A stretch of 20,531 nucleotides of DNA, from contig CABSDO010000027.1 of assembly GCA_902476475.1 (NCBI GenBank), forward strand, positions 1 through 20,531, written 5' to 3'. Under the pieces are notes generated by a model. That model made no database searches, was not told the origin of the DNA, and saw only the letters and a program-made list of their open reading frames with translations. Numbering within the stretch: position 1 is the first letter of the stretch; the number at the start of each line of letters is the position of its first letter. Positions 6,849-13,620 of the stretch are shown here, in pieces. The position numbers and the translations under genes were made by a program. The DNA is from an uncultured Collinsella sp. (GTDB lineage: Bacteria > Actinomycetota > Coriobacteriia > Coriobacteriales > Coriobacteriaceae).

Positions 6849-8033
6849 ATGATCAACGAAACTATGTATGCTCGCGGTGCGGAAAGCTCCATCATCCGTG
6901 AGATTTTTAGCTATGGCCTTGAGCGCAAGGCGCAGATCGGTGCGGAAAACGTATTCGATTTTTCGCTGGGCAATCCGAGCGTTCCAGCGCCCGCTGCCGT
7001 GGCTGAGTCGATTAAGAAGGCCCTGGAGCTGCCGAGCGACCAGCTGCACGGCTACACGCCCGCACCGGGCCTGCCGCAATGTCGTGCCGCTGTGGCCGAA
7101 TCGCTCAACCGCCGCTTTGGCACGAGCTATGAGGGCAAAGACGTCTTTATGACGGTGGGTGCCGCGGCTTCGCTCACCTGCACGCTCAACGCCGTTACGA
7201 ACCCGGGCGACGAGGTTATTGTTATCGCCCCGTACTTTCCGGAGTATCGCGTTTGGATTGAGAAGGCCGGCTGTACGTGTGTTGAGGCGCTCGCCGATGA
7301 AGATACGTTCCAGCTGAGCGTGGACAACGTGCTCAAGGCGATCAGCGATAAGACGGCGGCCGTCATCATCGACTCTCCCAACAATCCGACCGGTGCCGTA
7401 TATACATGCGACACGCTGACGCGACTGGCCAACGTTCTGCGCGAGGCCAACGCTCAGCGCGATCCCGAGAATCCGATTATGCTCATCTCGGATGAGCCGT
7501 ACCGCGAAATCGTGTACGGTGCCGAGGTGCCTTGGGTGCCCTCGATTTACGAGCACACCATCGTGTGCTACTCGTATTCCAAGTCGCTGTCGCTGCCGGG
7601 TGAGCGCGTGGGGTGGATCTTGGTTCCCAACACCAATCCGCAGGCCGCCCGTCTGATGCCGGCTGTTGCGGGTGCTGCCCGTACGCTGGGCTTCGTGTGC
7701 GCGCCGGCGCTCTTTCAGCGCGTAATTATCGACTGCATCGATGAGCCGAGTGACGTTGAGGCCTATGCACGTAACCGCACCGCGCTTACCGACGCACTAG
7801 CGGAGTATGGCTACACCTATGTTGAGCCGGATGGCGCGTTCTACCTATGGGTGAAAGCGTTGGAGCCCGATGCGAATGCGTTTTGCGAGCGCGCAAAGAA
7901 GTATGAGTTGCTTGCGGTTCCCTCGGACAGCTTTGGTATGCCGGGTTGGTTCCGCCTGGGCTATTGCGTGAGTTACGAAACGATTGTCAATTCGCTACCC
8001 GCTTGGAAACAGTTGGCGGACGAGTATCGTTAA
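6849..8033 (+). CDS. Pyridoxal-phosphate-dependent aminotransferase, class I/II (aspartate aminotransferase-like)
   Basis: A 394-residue fold-type I PLP enzyme that moves amino groups between an amino acid and a 2-oxo acid in the cytosol. Landmarks in order: FSLGNPSVPAPAAV near the N-terminus (substrate loop), the YTPAPGLPQCRAAVAESL block, TVGAAASL (cofactor phosphate region), IDSPNNPTGAVY, the SDEPYREIVY strand, and SYSKSLSLPGERVGW with the Schiff-base lysine at K245. Start choice: AAAGGGGA (6837-6844) lies just before ATG 6849. The frame is open to 6750, but that extension translates the palindromic repeat and is not real. The preferred substrate cannot be told from sequence; aspartate or an aromatic/branched amino acid are all possible. 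It is a single-gene unit. Confidence 0.93.
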   Translation: MINETMYARGAESSIIREIFSYGLERKAQIGAENVFDFSLGNPSVPAPAAVAESIKKALELPSDQLHGYTPAPGLPQCRAAVAESLNRRFGTSYEGKDVFMTVGAAASLTCTLNAVTNPGDEVIVIAPYFPEYRVWIEKAGCTCVEALADEDTFQLSVDNVLKAISDKTAAVIIDSPNNPTGAVYTCDTLTRLANVLREANAQRDPENPIMLISDEPYREIVYGAEVPWVPSIYEHTIVCYSYSKSLSLPGERVGWILVPNTNPQAARLMPAVAGAARTLGFVCAPALFQRVIIDCIDEPSDVEAYARNRTALTDALAEYGYTYVEPDGAFYLWVKALEPDANAFCERAKKYELLAVPSDSFGMPGWFRLGYCVSYETIVNSLPAWKQLADEYR

Positions 8034-8067
8034 GAGTAAAGCGCTCTGCCTACAATGTTTTACGTGA

Positions 8068-8098
8068 AACGGGGTTTGGTGTTAAGCCGGACCCCGTT
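8068..8098 (+). terminator. Hairpin after the aminotransferase gene, terminator-like without T-run
   Basis: AACGGGGTTTGG (8068-8079) pairs over 12 bp (two G-U pairs) with CCGGACCCCGTT (8087-8098), loop TGTTAAG. Only GTCATGG follows, so it is not a canonical intrinsic terminator. A TACAAT at 8051-8056 lies just upstream, which also allows a short leader RNA that starts with this hairpin. Confidence 0.5.
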
Positions 8099-8131
8099 GT
8101 CATGGACGTTGTGTCTTTGGGATGGAGTGGT

Positions 8132-8161
8132 TTTACGACTATCGAAGGCTATGCGTACAAT
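8132..8161 (+). promoter_or_regulatory. Promoter of the PHP-domain gene
   Basis: TTTACG (8132-8137) and TACAAT (8156-8161) are 18 bases apart. The -10 lies 38 bases before the start codon at 8199, and AAGGAG follows near 8188. Confidence 0.55.
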
Positions 8162-8198
8162 GAATATAAGCGACGGCCGTGCCAGATAAGGAGACCTG

Positions 8199-9020
8199 AT
8201 GCCCTACCTGCTTTCTTGTGACATTCATACCCATACGATGTTCTCTGCGCATGCATATTCGACCATTGAGGAGAATGTGTACTGGGCGGCAGAGCGTGGT
8301 CTGCAGGTGCTCGGATCTGCCGACCATTTGAGCTCTATGGTTACGGCTTGCCCCAATGACCTGCGCAGTTACCAGTTCTTTATCAACCAGGATATCTGGC
8401 CGCGCATTTGGAGCGGCGTGCTGGTGCTGCGTGGTGCCGAGGCCGATATCGTTTCGCTGGACGGAAGCCTGTTTGGCGAGGACACTCCTGTCACGCTCGA
8501 TATCGCCGGCGATTCGTACAGCCGTCAGCATTCACTGTTCGATTTGGTTACGCGTAATTTGGATTATTTGGTTGCAAGCGTGCATAATCCGCAGATTGCT
8601 GAGGGCGCGACGCTGGCCCAGACGACCGAGATGTATATCAATGCCCTGGAGCACCCCAAGGTGTTCATGCTGGGTCACACGGGGCGTTCGGGCGTGCCGT
8701 TCGATATCGACGAGGTGCTGTTGGCAGCTAAGGCCAAGCACAAGATTATCGAGATCAACAACCATAGTCTTGAACACGGTGTCGACACTGAGCATTGGGC
8801 CGTATGCCGCAAGATTGCCGAGCGCTGCGCCGAGCTGGGCGTGGGCATTGGCGTTTCGACCGATGCGCACATTGGCATGGCAATTGGTAAGCTCGATTAC
8901 GCTCGCAAGATGCTCGACGAGATTCACTTCCCGTTGGATCTGATCGTGACGCGCGATCGCGAGACGCTGCTGCGCGAGATGGCGGCAGCCGGCGTGTGCG
9001 ATCTGCGCAATGGGATGTAG
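8199..9020 (+). CDS. PHP-domain phosphoesterase (YcdX/histidinol-phosphatase-like)
   Basis: A 273-residue PHP-fold metal-dependent phosphoesterase. Metal-binding motifs run in the family order: DIHTHTMFSAHAYSTIEENV (H10, H12), GSADHLS (D42, H43), RGAEADI, VASVHNPQ, MLGHTGR, EINNHSLEH and STDAHIG near the C-terminus. The pattern is closest to the YcdX group of stand-alone PHP phosphatases, with average length. AAGGAG lies about 6 bases before the ATG. No histidine-biosynthesis genes are nearby, so histidinol phosphatase is unsupported; the substrate is unknown. It is a single-gene unit closed by a strong terminator. Confidence 0.9.
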   Translation: MPYLLSCDIHTHTMFSAHAYSTIEENVYWAAERGLQVLGSADHLSSMVTACPNDLRSYQFFINQDIWPRIWSGVLVLRGAEADIVSLDGSLFGEDTPVTLDIAGDSYSRQHSLFDLVTRNLDYLVASVHNPQIAEGATLAQTTEMYINALEHPKVFMLGHTGRSGVPFDIDEVLLAAKAKHKIIEINNHSLEHGVDTEHWAVCRKIAERCAELGVGIGVSTDAHIGMAIGKLDYARKMLDEIHFPLDLIVTRDRETLLREMAAAGVCDLRNGM

Positions 9021-9040
9021 CGGAATTTATAAACCAAGCG

Positions 9041-9072
9041 AAAGGGGGCGGCCCAGACGGGTCGCCCCCTTT
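9041..9072. terminator. Bidirectional intrinsic terminator between convergent genes
   Basis: AAAGGGGGCG (9041-9050) pairs with CGCCCCCTTT (9063-9072), and the pairing continues inward to a 4-base loop (AGAC). It sits between the PHP gene stop and the convergent methyltransferase stop (9100). Confidence 0.9.
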
Positions 9073-9099
9073 CTTGTCCCAAAAATCTACTGAGGTTGG

Positions 9100-10548
9100 T
9101 TAGCGGCGTTCGAGGACCGCTACGGTTTCGGTGTGGTCGGTATGGGGGAACATATCGACGGGCGTGATCTTGAGCAGGCGATAGCCTCCGTCGAGGAGCT
9201 GGTGCAGGTCGCGCTCTTGGGTCACGGGGTTGCAGCTGATATAGGTGATGCGGCGCGGCTTAAGTGCGCAGGCAGCTTCGAGGAACTCGGGCGTGGAGCC
9301 GGCGCGCGGCGGGTCGATGGAAAGAACGTCGACGCGTTCGTTGCTGTCGGCGGCATCCAGGATGTAGTCGGTGGCGTCGTCGGCCATAAACCAAGCGCTG
9401 CGGGTGAGGCCGTTGAGCTCGGCATTGCGACGTGCGTCGGCAATGCCCGCCGGGTTGCGCTCAACGCCGAGCAGCATAATGCCGATACCCTTGTTCTGGG
9501 CATCTTTAGCTGTGCACAGGCCGATGGTTCCGCTACCGCAATAGGCATCCATGAGTACGTCGCCCTGCTGCAGGTCCATGCCGTCAATCGCGAGCTGATA
9601 GAGCAGCTCGGTCTGCTGCGGGTTGGTCTGGTAGAACGCGGTGGGGGAGATATCGAACTCGCAGCCGAGCAGCTGGTCGCGCATGCACTCGGCGCCATAT
9701 ACAATGCGGGTTTCCTCGCCGAGGATGGCGTTGCCGGGACGTCCGTTGATGTTTTGGGCGACGGTGACGATGTGCGGATTGAGTGCGGCGACAGCCTCAA
9801 AGAACTCCTGCGCATGCGGCAAGTCGCGCTGAGCGGTCACGAGCGTGACCATGATCTGGTCGGTGCGCCAGCCGCAGCGGACGACGGCATAGCGAAGTAA
9901 ACCAAGATGCTTGTCCTCATTAAAGGCGGGAATATGCAGCCGCTCAGCTTCGCGTGCGATGCCGTTGAGAATCTGACGGGCGCCCGGTGCCTCGACGGGG
10001 CATTCGGGTACGGCAACGATCTTGTGCGTGCCGCGCTCAAAGAAACCGCAACGGACGGCGCCCTCCTTACCGGGAGCAAAGGGAGTGGTAGCCTTATGAC
10101 GAAAGCCACGCGGCGCAGGATATTTGCCCGGGTCGCCCAGGGTGACACCCATGCCACGAATAGGATCTACAGCAATGCCCTCACGCTCACAAAGCGAAGC
10201 AAAAAGCTCCTCCATAGCAGCCTGCTTGGTCGCCAACTGCTTTTTATAAGGACGATTGAGCGCCGTGCACCCCCCGCAAGCTTTCATGATGGAACAAGGA
10301 GACTTAGGATCAACGGCCTTGCGCGCAGACGGAACCGGATTCTTATACGGGCGCTTGGAGCGAGTCTGAGATGCCTTATCCTCGCTCCGACGAGAGCCGG
10401 GACGCTTGGCCTTAGCCTTGCCCTTAGCCGACTTACCCTTCGCATTCAGAGACGACTTGGATTTCTTAGAAGATTTTTTCTCCCCCGACCCCTCAGCCGC
10501 CTCGATCAAAGCACGACGAGCCTTACGCTCCGCACGAGATTCTGCCAT
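9100..10548 (-). CDS. 23S rRNA/tRNA uracil-C5-methyltransferase, RumA/TrmA family
   Basis: A 482-residue SAM-dependent RNA (uracil-5-)-methyltransferase. The iron-sulfur cysteines are all present: C85-x5-C91-x2-C94 (KACGGC) and C183 (PECP), the set that holds a 4Fe-4S cluster in RumA. The SAM-binding region is DAYCGSGTIGL, the catalytic acidic segment is SIDPPRAG, and the nucleophile is C439 in YISCNP. An unusual N-terminal extension of ~75 residues is very rich in K, S, R and A and probably binds RNA. Start choice: ATG at 10548 has GGAG just upstream; the GTG at 10560 belongs to that ribosome site. The cluster favours RlmD/RlmCD-like 23S rRNA activity, but the exact uracil is not decidable here. 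Confidence 0.92.
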   Translation of the reverse strand: MAESRAERKARRALIEAAEGSGEKKSSKKSKSSLNAKGKSAKGKAKAKRPGSRRSEDKASQTRSKRPYKNPVPSARKAVDPKSPCSIMKACGGCTALNRPYKKQLATKQAAMEELFASLCEREGIAVDPIRGMGVTLGDPGKYPAPRGFRHKATTPFAPGKEGAVRCGFFERGTHKIVAVPECPVEAPGARQILNGIAREAERLHIPAFNEDKHLGLLRYAVVRCGWRTDQIMVTLVTAQRDLPHAQEFFEAVAALNPHIVTVAQNINGRPGNAILGEETRIVYGAECMRDQLLGCEFDISPTAFYQTNPQQTELLYQLAIDGMDLQQGDVLMDAYCGSGTIGLCTAKDAQNKGIGIMLLGVERNPAGIADARRNAELNGLTRSAWFMADDATDYILDAADSNERVDVLSIDPPRAGSTPEFLEAACALKPRRITYISCNPVTQERDLHQLLDGGYRLLKITPVDMFPHTDHTETVAVLERR

Positions 10549-10585
10549 CAATAACTCCACTAATTCATGAATTAAAGCTGCAAGT

Positions 10586-10591
10586 ATTGTA
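10586..10591 (-). promoter_or_regulatory. -10 element (TACAAT) for the RNA methyltransferase gene
   Basis: On the minus strand this reads GG-TACAAT, 38 bases before the start at 10548. A TTGCAT lies further upstream (10614-10619), but 22 bases away, too far for a standard -35. Confidence 0.5.
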
Positions 10592-10659
10592 CCGTGCCAA
10601 GCCAGCAGACGATATGCAAGCGGTTTATTCGTGTCAGTGATAAGCCCAACGACGGTTGA

Positions 10660-10791
10660 CCGCCGCGTGAGGGGTGTGGGGGGTTAAGTTTATCGCGAGT
10701 TCCGCACGAACAGGAGGCCACTTAATGTGGCCTCCGTCGTGAGCAGGACTGTAGAGCAGGAAACTTAACCCCCACACCCCTCACGCGGCGG
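10660..10791. repeat. 132-bp foldback element with nested hairpin (MITE-like)
   Basis: Arms 10660-10691 and 10761-10791 are complementary over 31 bp with one bulged G. The 69-base centre holds a second hairpin: GGAGGCCAC (10713-10721) with GTGGCCTCC (10727-10735), flanked by CACGA/TCGTG pairs (10705-10709 with 10737-10741). The element lies between divergent genes, where no terminator is expected, and contains no open frame of note. The structure fits a non-autonomous mobile repeat or a large structured RNA. No clear target-site duplication is seen. The remainder of the 339-base gap (10549-10887) holds only the two promoters. Confidence 0.85.
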
Positions 10792-10802
10792 GCAAACTCG
10801 CC

Positions 10803-10869
10803 TTGTACTCCATCTCACTAAAGTGTATGATTCTGAACGTTACATGACTCACTTTACTTAACTAAAGTG
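10803..10869 (+). promoter_or_regulatory. Promoter and operator-like repeats of the amino-acid ABC operon
   Basis: TTGTAC (10803-10808) and TATGAT (10826-10831) are exactly 17 bases apart, the best sigma-70-type promoter in the window. A small palindrome, CACT-AA-AGTG (10816-10825), lies between the two hexamers. A larger one, CACTTTA-N6-TAAAGTG (10850-10869), lies just past the likely start point. They share the direct repeat ACTAAAGTG (10817-10825 and 10861-10869). This arrangement fits repression by a dimeric regulator; which one is unknown. Confidence 0.65.
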
Positions 10870-10887
10870 CCATCAAGGGGGAATACC

Positions 10888-11748
10888 ATGAATACCGATA
10901 TGTCTCGTCGTCAGTTTGTTAGTCTAGCCGGTTCGCTCGCTACGGTTCTAGGCCTTGGCCTGGTAGGCTGCGGTGGTGGTGCCGGTAAGGGTTCCGCTGC
11001 TGGCTCTGCCGCGGCCAAGGATGTGAAGGGCGCTGCGGAGTCCAAGAAGCTCGTGGTGGGCTTTGATAAGTCCTATCCTCCGTACGGTTTTGTGGGCGAC
11101 GATGGCGAGTACACCGGCTTTGATCTCGATCTTGCCAAGGCTGTTGCCGATAAGCAGGGCTGGGAGGTCAAATACGAGGCCATCGATTGGGATGCCAAGG
11201 ACACGCTGCTCAACTCTGGCGCCATCAACTGCATCTGGAACGGCTTTACCATGGAGGGCCGTGAGGACGACTACACGTTCTCCGAGCCGTACATGCTCAA
11301 CGAGCAGGTGCTGGTGGTCAAGAAGGATGCGGGCATCAAGGGCTGGGACGATCTTGCCGGCAAGACTGTGATTACCCAGACTGATTCCGCTGCGCAGGAC
11401 GTGCTTGAGGGTGACCAGAAGGATCTGGCGGCGACGTTTGCCACGCTCGACACGATCGGCGAGTACAACACGGCCTTTATGCAGCTCGAGAGCGGCGCGG
11501 TCGATGCCGTGGCTTGCGACCTTTCGATTGCCCAGTATCAGCTTGCCGCCAAGCCCGATGCTTATACGCAGCTTGATGAGCCGCTGTCCAGCGAGCACTA
11601 CGCCGTCGGCTTTAAGAAGGGCGACACCAAGTCGGCCGACGCCGTGACCGAGTCGCTCAAGGCGCTCTACGAGGACGGCACGGTTAAGGACCTGTGCGAC
11701 AAGTACGCAGATTACGGTCTATCCTTCGACAACTGGGTTTTGAAATAG
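10888..11748 (+). CDS. Polar amino-acid ABC transporter, substrate-binding lipoprotein
   Basis: A 286-residue extracellular solute-binding protein of family 3, which captures an amino acid at the cell surface for the ABC importer encoded next. The N-terminus has a twin-arginine-like SRRQF (6-10), a hydrophobic stretch and a lipobox LVGC with C28, so it is probably a lipoprotein and possibly Tat-exported. A Gly/Ala/Ser linker follows. The mature domain starts at KKLVVGFDKSYPPYGFVGDDGEYTGFDLDLAKAVA, the family's opening signature. Start choice: AAGGGGG (10874-10880) lies just before ATG 10888; the open frame upstream to 10867 is not used. Ligand identity is not readable; polar amino acids are the family norm. 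Confidence 0.95.
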   Translation: MNTDMSRRQFVSLAGSLATVLGLGLVGCGGGAGKGSAAGSAAAKDVKGAAESKKLVVGFDKSYPPYGFVGDDGEYTGFDLDLAKAVADKQGWEVKYEAIDWDAKDTLLNSGAINCIWNGFTMEGREDDYTFSEPYMLNEQVLVVKKDAGIKGWDDLAGKTVITQTDSAAQDVLEGDQKDLAATFATLDTIGEYNTAFMQLESGAVDAVACDLSIAQYQLAAKPDAYTQLDEPLSSEHYAVGFKKGDTKSADAVTESLKALYEDGTVKDLCDKYADYGLSFDNWVLK

Positions 11749-11752
11749 CGGC

Positions 11753-11847
11753 TTTCCCAGGCACCCGATTTTGCCGTTCAAACCGTCGCTTGCGTACATT
11801 TAGTACGCGGCGCTCCTCTTTCACGGCAAACTCGAGCACCTGGAAAA
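11753..11847. repeat. Intercistronic symmetric hairpin element in the ABC operon
   Basis: Three pairs of arms share one axis at 11800: CCAGG (11757-11761) with CCTGG (11839-11843), TTTGCCGT (11770-11777) with ACGGCAAA (11823-11830), and GCGTAC (11792-11797) with GTACGC (11803-11808). Flanking TTT/AAA adds to the outermost pair. It begins 4 bases after the binding-protein stop and ends about 50 bases before the permease start. REP-type hairpins at this place in other operons stabilise the upstream binding-protein message; the same role is inferred here. Confidence 0.8.
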
Positions 11848-11899
11848 CCCGCTTTAGCATTGGGTTTTGCTGTTCTGTTGTCGCGAAAGAGAGCTTAGG

Positions 11900-12553
11900 T
11901 TGTCTATTCAGGTCATGATGCAGATGCTTGGCCAGGGATTCTTGGTCAGTTTGCAGTTGTTTGTGCTGACGCTGCTGGGGTCGATTCCGCTGGGAATCCC
12001 CGTGGCGTTTATGCGCATGAGCAAAATCGCGCCGCTTCGCTGGATTGCGCGCATCTATATCTCGGTCATGCGCGGCACGCCGCTCATGCTGCAGATGTTT
12101 GCCATCTACTTTGCCCCGTACTACGTGTTTGGCATTTCGCTCACGCCCGATTCCAAGTGGACGGCGTGCGTCGTAGCGTTCATCATCAACTACGCCGGTT
12201 ACTTTGCCGAGATCTATCGCTCGGGCCTGCAGTCCATTCCGCGCGGTCAATACGAGGCAGCCGAGGTGCTGGGCTATTCGCGCATGCAGACGTTTCTGTA
12301 TATCGTGATGCCGCAGGTCGCCAAGCGTATTCTGCCGGCGATGGGCAACGAGATCATCACGCTGGTCAAGGACACGTCGCTGGCGTTTGCCATTGGCGTG
12401 GGTGAGATGTTCTCGACGGCCAAGGCGCTGGTCGCCTCGCAGGTGAGCATGGTGCCGTTTGCGATCGCGGCGCTGATCTACTGGATCTTTAACTTTGTGG
12501 TCGAGATGCTGCTGGGCGCCGCCGAAAAGAAGCTGGACTATTATCATGACTAA
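11900..12553 (+). CDS. Polar amino-acid ABC transporter permease, HisM family
   Basis: A 217-residue inner-membrane permease of the importer. The N-terminal LGQGFLVSLQLFVLTLLGSIPLGIPVAFMR block is the usual first helix. The EAA loop that contacts the ATPase is EAAEVLGYSRMQTFLYIVMPQVAKRILPAMGNEII (about 120-155), and about five membrane helices are visible. Start choice: TTG at 11900 follows AAAGAGAG (11886-11893) at 6 bases. The alternative is ATG 11915, which has a weaker ribosome site; the frame is also open to 11867. The gene follows the binding protein after a 151-base gap filled by a hairpin element, and overlaps the ATPase gene by 8 bases. Confidence 0.93.
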   Translation: MSIQVMMQMLGQGFLVSLQLFVLTLLGSIPLGIPVAFMRMSKIAPLRWIARIYISVMRGTPLMLQMFAIYFAPYYVFGISLTPDSKWTACVVAFIINYAGYFAEIYRSGLQSIPRGQYEAAEVLGYSRMQTFLYIVMPQVAKRILPAMGNEIITLVKDTSLAFAIGVGEMFSTAKALVASQVSMVPFAIAALIYWIFNFVVEMLLGAAEKKLDYYHD

Positions 12554-13310
12554 CTCAGTGATGAAAATCGAAAGCGCGCGCAAGGCGTTTGGCGGCAATG
12601 AGGTGCTCAAGGATATCTCGCTTGAGGTGAAGCGTGGCGAGGTCGTGGCGATTATCGGACCTTCGGGTGGCGGCAAGTCCACGCTGCTGCGGTGTGCCAC
12701 GCTGCTCGAGACACTCGACGGAGGCTCGCTCTCGTTTGGAGACCTTGCCGTTGCGACGGATGCGGGTTCGGGCGCGGTCTATGCGAAGGGCGATGTGCCC
12801 AAGCAAGCGCGCTCGCGGTTTGGCCTGGTGTTTCAGAACTACAATCTGTTCCCACACTATACCGTGATGAAAAACATCATCGATGCGCCGATTCGTGTGC
12901 TTAAGCGTCCGCGCGAGCAGGCGGAAGCCCGCGCTCACGAGCTGATTGCGCAAATGGGGCTGACGGGCAACGAGAACAAGGTGCCGTGTGAGCTTTCGGG
13001 CGGTCAGCAGCAGCGCGTGAGTATTGCCCGCGCCCTAGCGCTCGATCCGGAAATCTTATTCTTTGACGAGCCGACCTCGGCGCTCGATCCCGAGCTGACG
13101 GCCGAGGTGCTGCGTGTCATTAAAGACCTTGCCGCGCAGAATATGACGATGGTGATCGTGACCCACGCAATGCAGTTTGCGCGCGATGTTGCCGACCGCG
13201 TGGTCTTTATGGATGGCGGCCGTATTGTCGAGGAGGGGCCTGCCGATCAGGTTATCGGCCATCCGCACGAGCAGCGCACGCGTGAGTTCTTGAGCCGTAT
13301 CGAGGGGTAG
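12546..13310 (+). CDS. Polar amino-acid ABC transporter ATP-binding protein, HisP/GlnQ family
   Basis: A 254-residue ATPase subunit that powers the importer at the inner face of the membrane. Motifs: Walker A GPSGGGKST (38-46), Q-loop in GLVFQNYNLFPHYTVMKN, signature LSGGQQQR, Walker B ILFFDEPTSALDPE and switch histidine in VTHAMQFA. Length is normal for the family; the insert DAGSGAVYAKGDVPKQARS before the Q-loop is slightly long. Start choice: ATG 12546 overlaps the permease stop and suggests coupled translation. ATG 12561 is an alternative, and the open frame further upstream lies in permease coding. A strong terminator follows. Confidence 0.95.
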   Translation: MTNSVMKIESARKAFGGNEVLKDISLEVKRGEVVAIIGPSGGGKSTLLRCATLLETLDGGSLSFGDLAVATDAGSGAVYAKGDVPKQARSRFGLVFQNYNLFPHYTVMKNIIDAPIRVLKRPREQAEARAHELIAQMGLTGNENKVPCELSGGQQQRVSIARALALDPEILFFDEPTSALDPELTAEVLRVIKDLAAQNMTMVIVTHAMQFARDVADRVVFMDGGRIVEEGPADQVIGHPHEQRTREFLSRIEG

Positions 13311-13342
13311 GCTCAGGTATTTACTCAACTATTAATTGAGGC

Positions 13343-13382
13343 AAAGCCGCCGCAGGTCTTACGGTCTGTGGCGGCTTTTTGT
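13343..13382 (+). terminator. Intrinsic terminator of the amino-acid ABC operon
   Basis: AAAGCCGCC (13343-13351) pairs with GGCGGCTTT (13370-13378), and pairing extends inward to a 4-base loop; a T-run follows. Confidence 0.92.
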
Positions 13383-13620
13383 TTGCATCGACGGGGTTCA
13401 ATAATCTCCTCACAAGCTTGTCTCTTCCTCTCGCCGCCTGTATTCATACGTGCGCCGAAAGGTATGCATGGACAGCCGCCCGTGAGGGTAGGGTGGTGGC
13501 ATAGGACATTTGGAGGGTGAGTCGGCTCGGCTGCCGACCATGCTGCTCCCGGGATGGCACCGACCGCGAACTCTCCCCGTTGGCGTCGCGCATTGCGCGC
13601 GGCCCTGCAAGGAGGTCATC
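13383..13620 (+). other. Untranslated leader upstream of the EF-G-like gene
   Basis: About 240 bases without a convincing gene. No clear -35/-10 pair was found. A hairpin GTCGGC (13521-13526) with GCCGAC (13533-13538) and a GCGC-ATT-GCGC palindrome near 13588 suggest a structured leader. The EF-G frame is open back to 13510, but the strong AAGGAGG at 13609-13615 points to the ATG at 13621. Confidence 0.45.

Noticed and set aside
8199..9020. Histidinol phosphatase of histidine biosynthesis
   Set aside because: The PHP motifs fit, but no his genes are nearby and the pattern is closer to stand-alone YcdX-like proteins.
13480..13620. T-box-like GGCACCGACCGCG segment in the EF-G leader
   Set aside because: The TGGNACCGCG core is broken by inserted bases, no specifier stem or terminator pair is seen, and the downstream gene is not a T-box type target.
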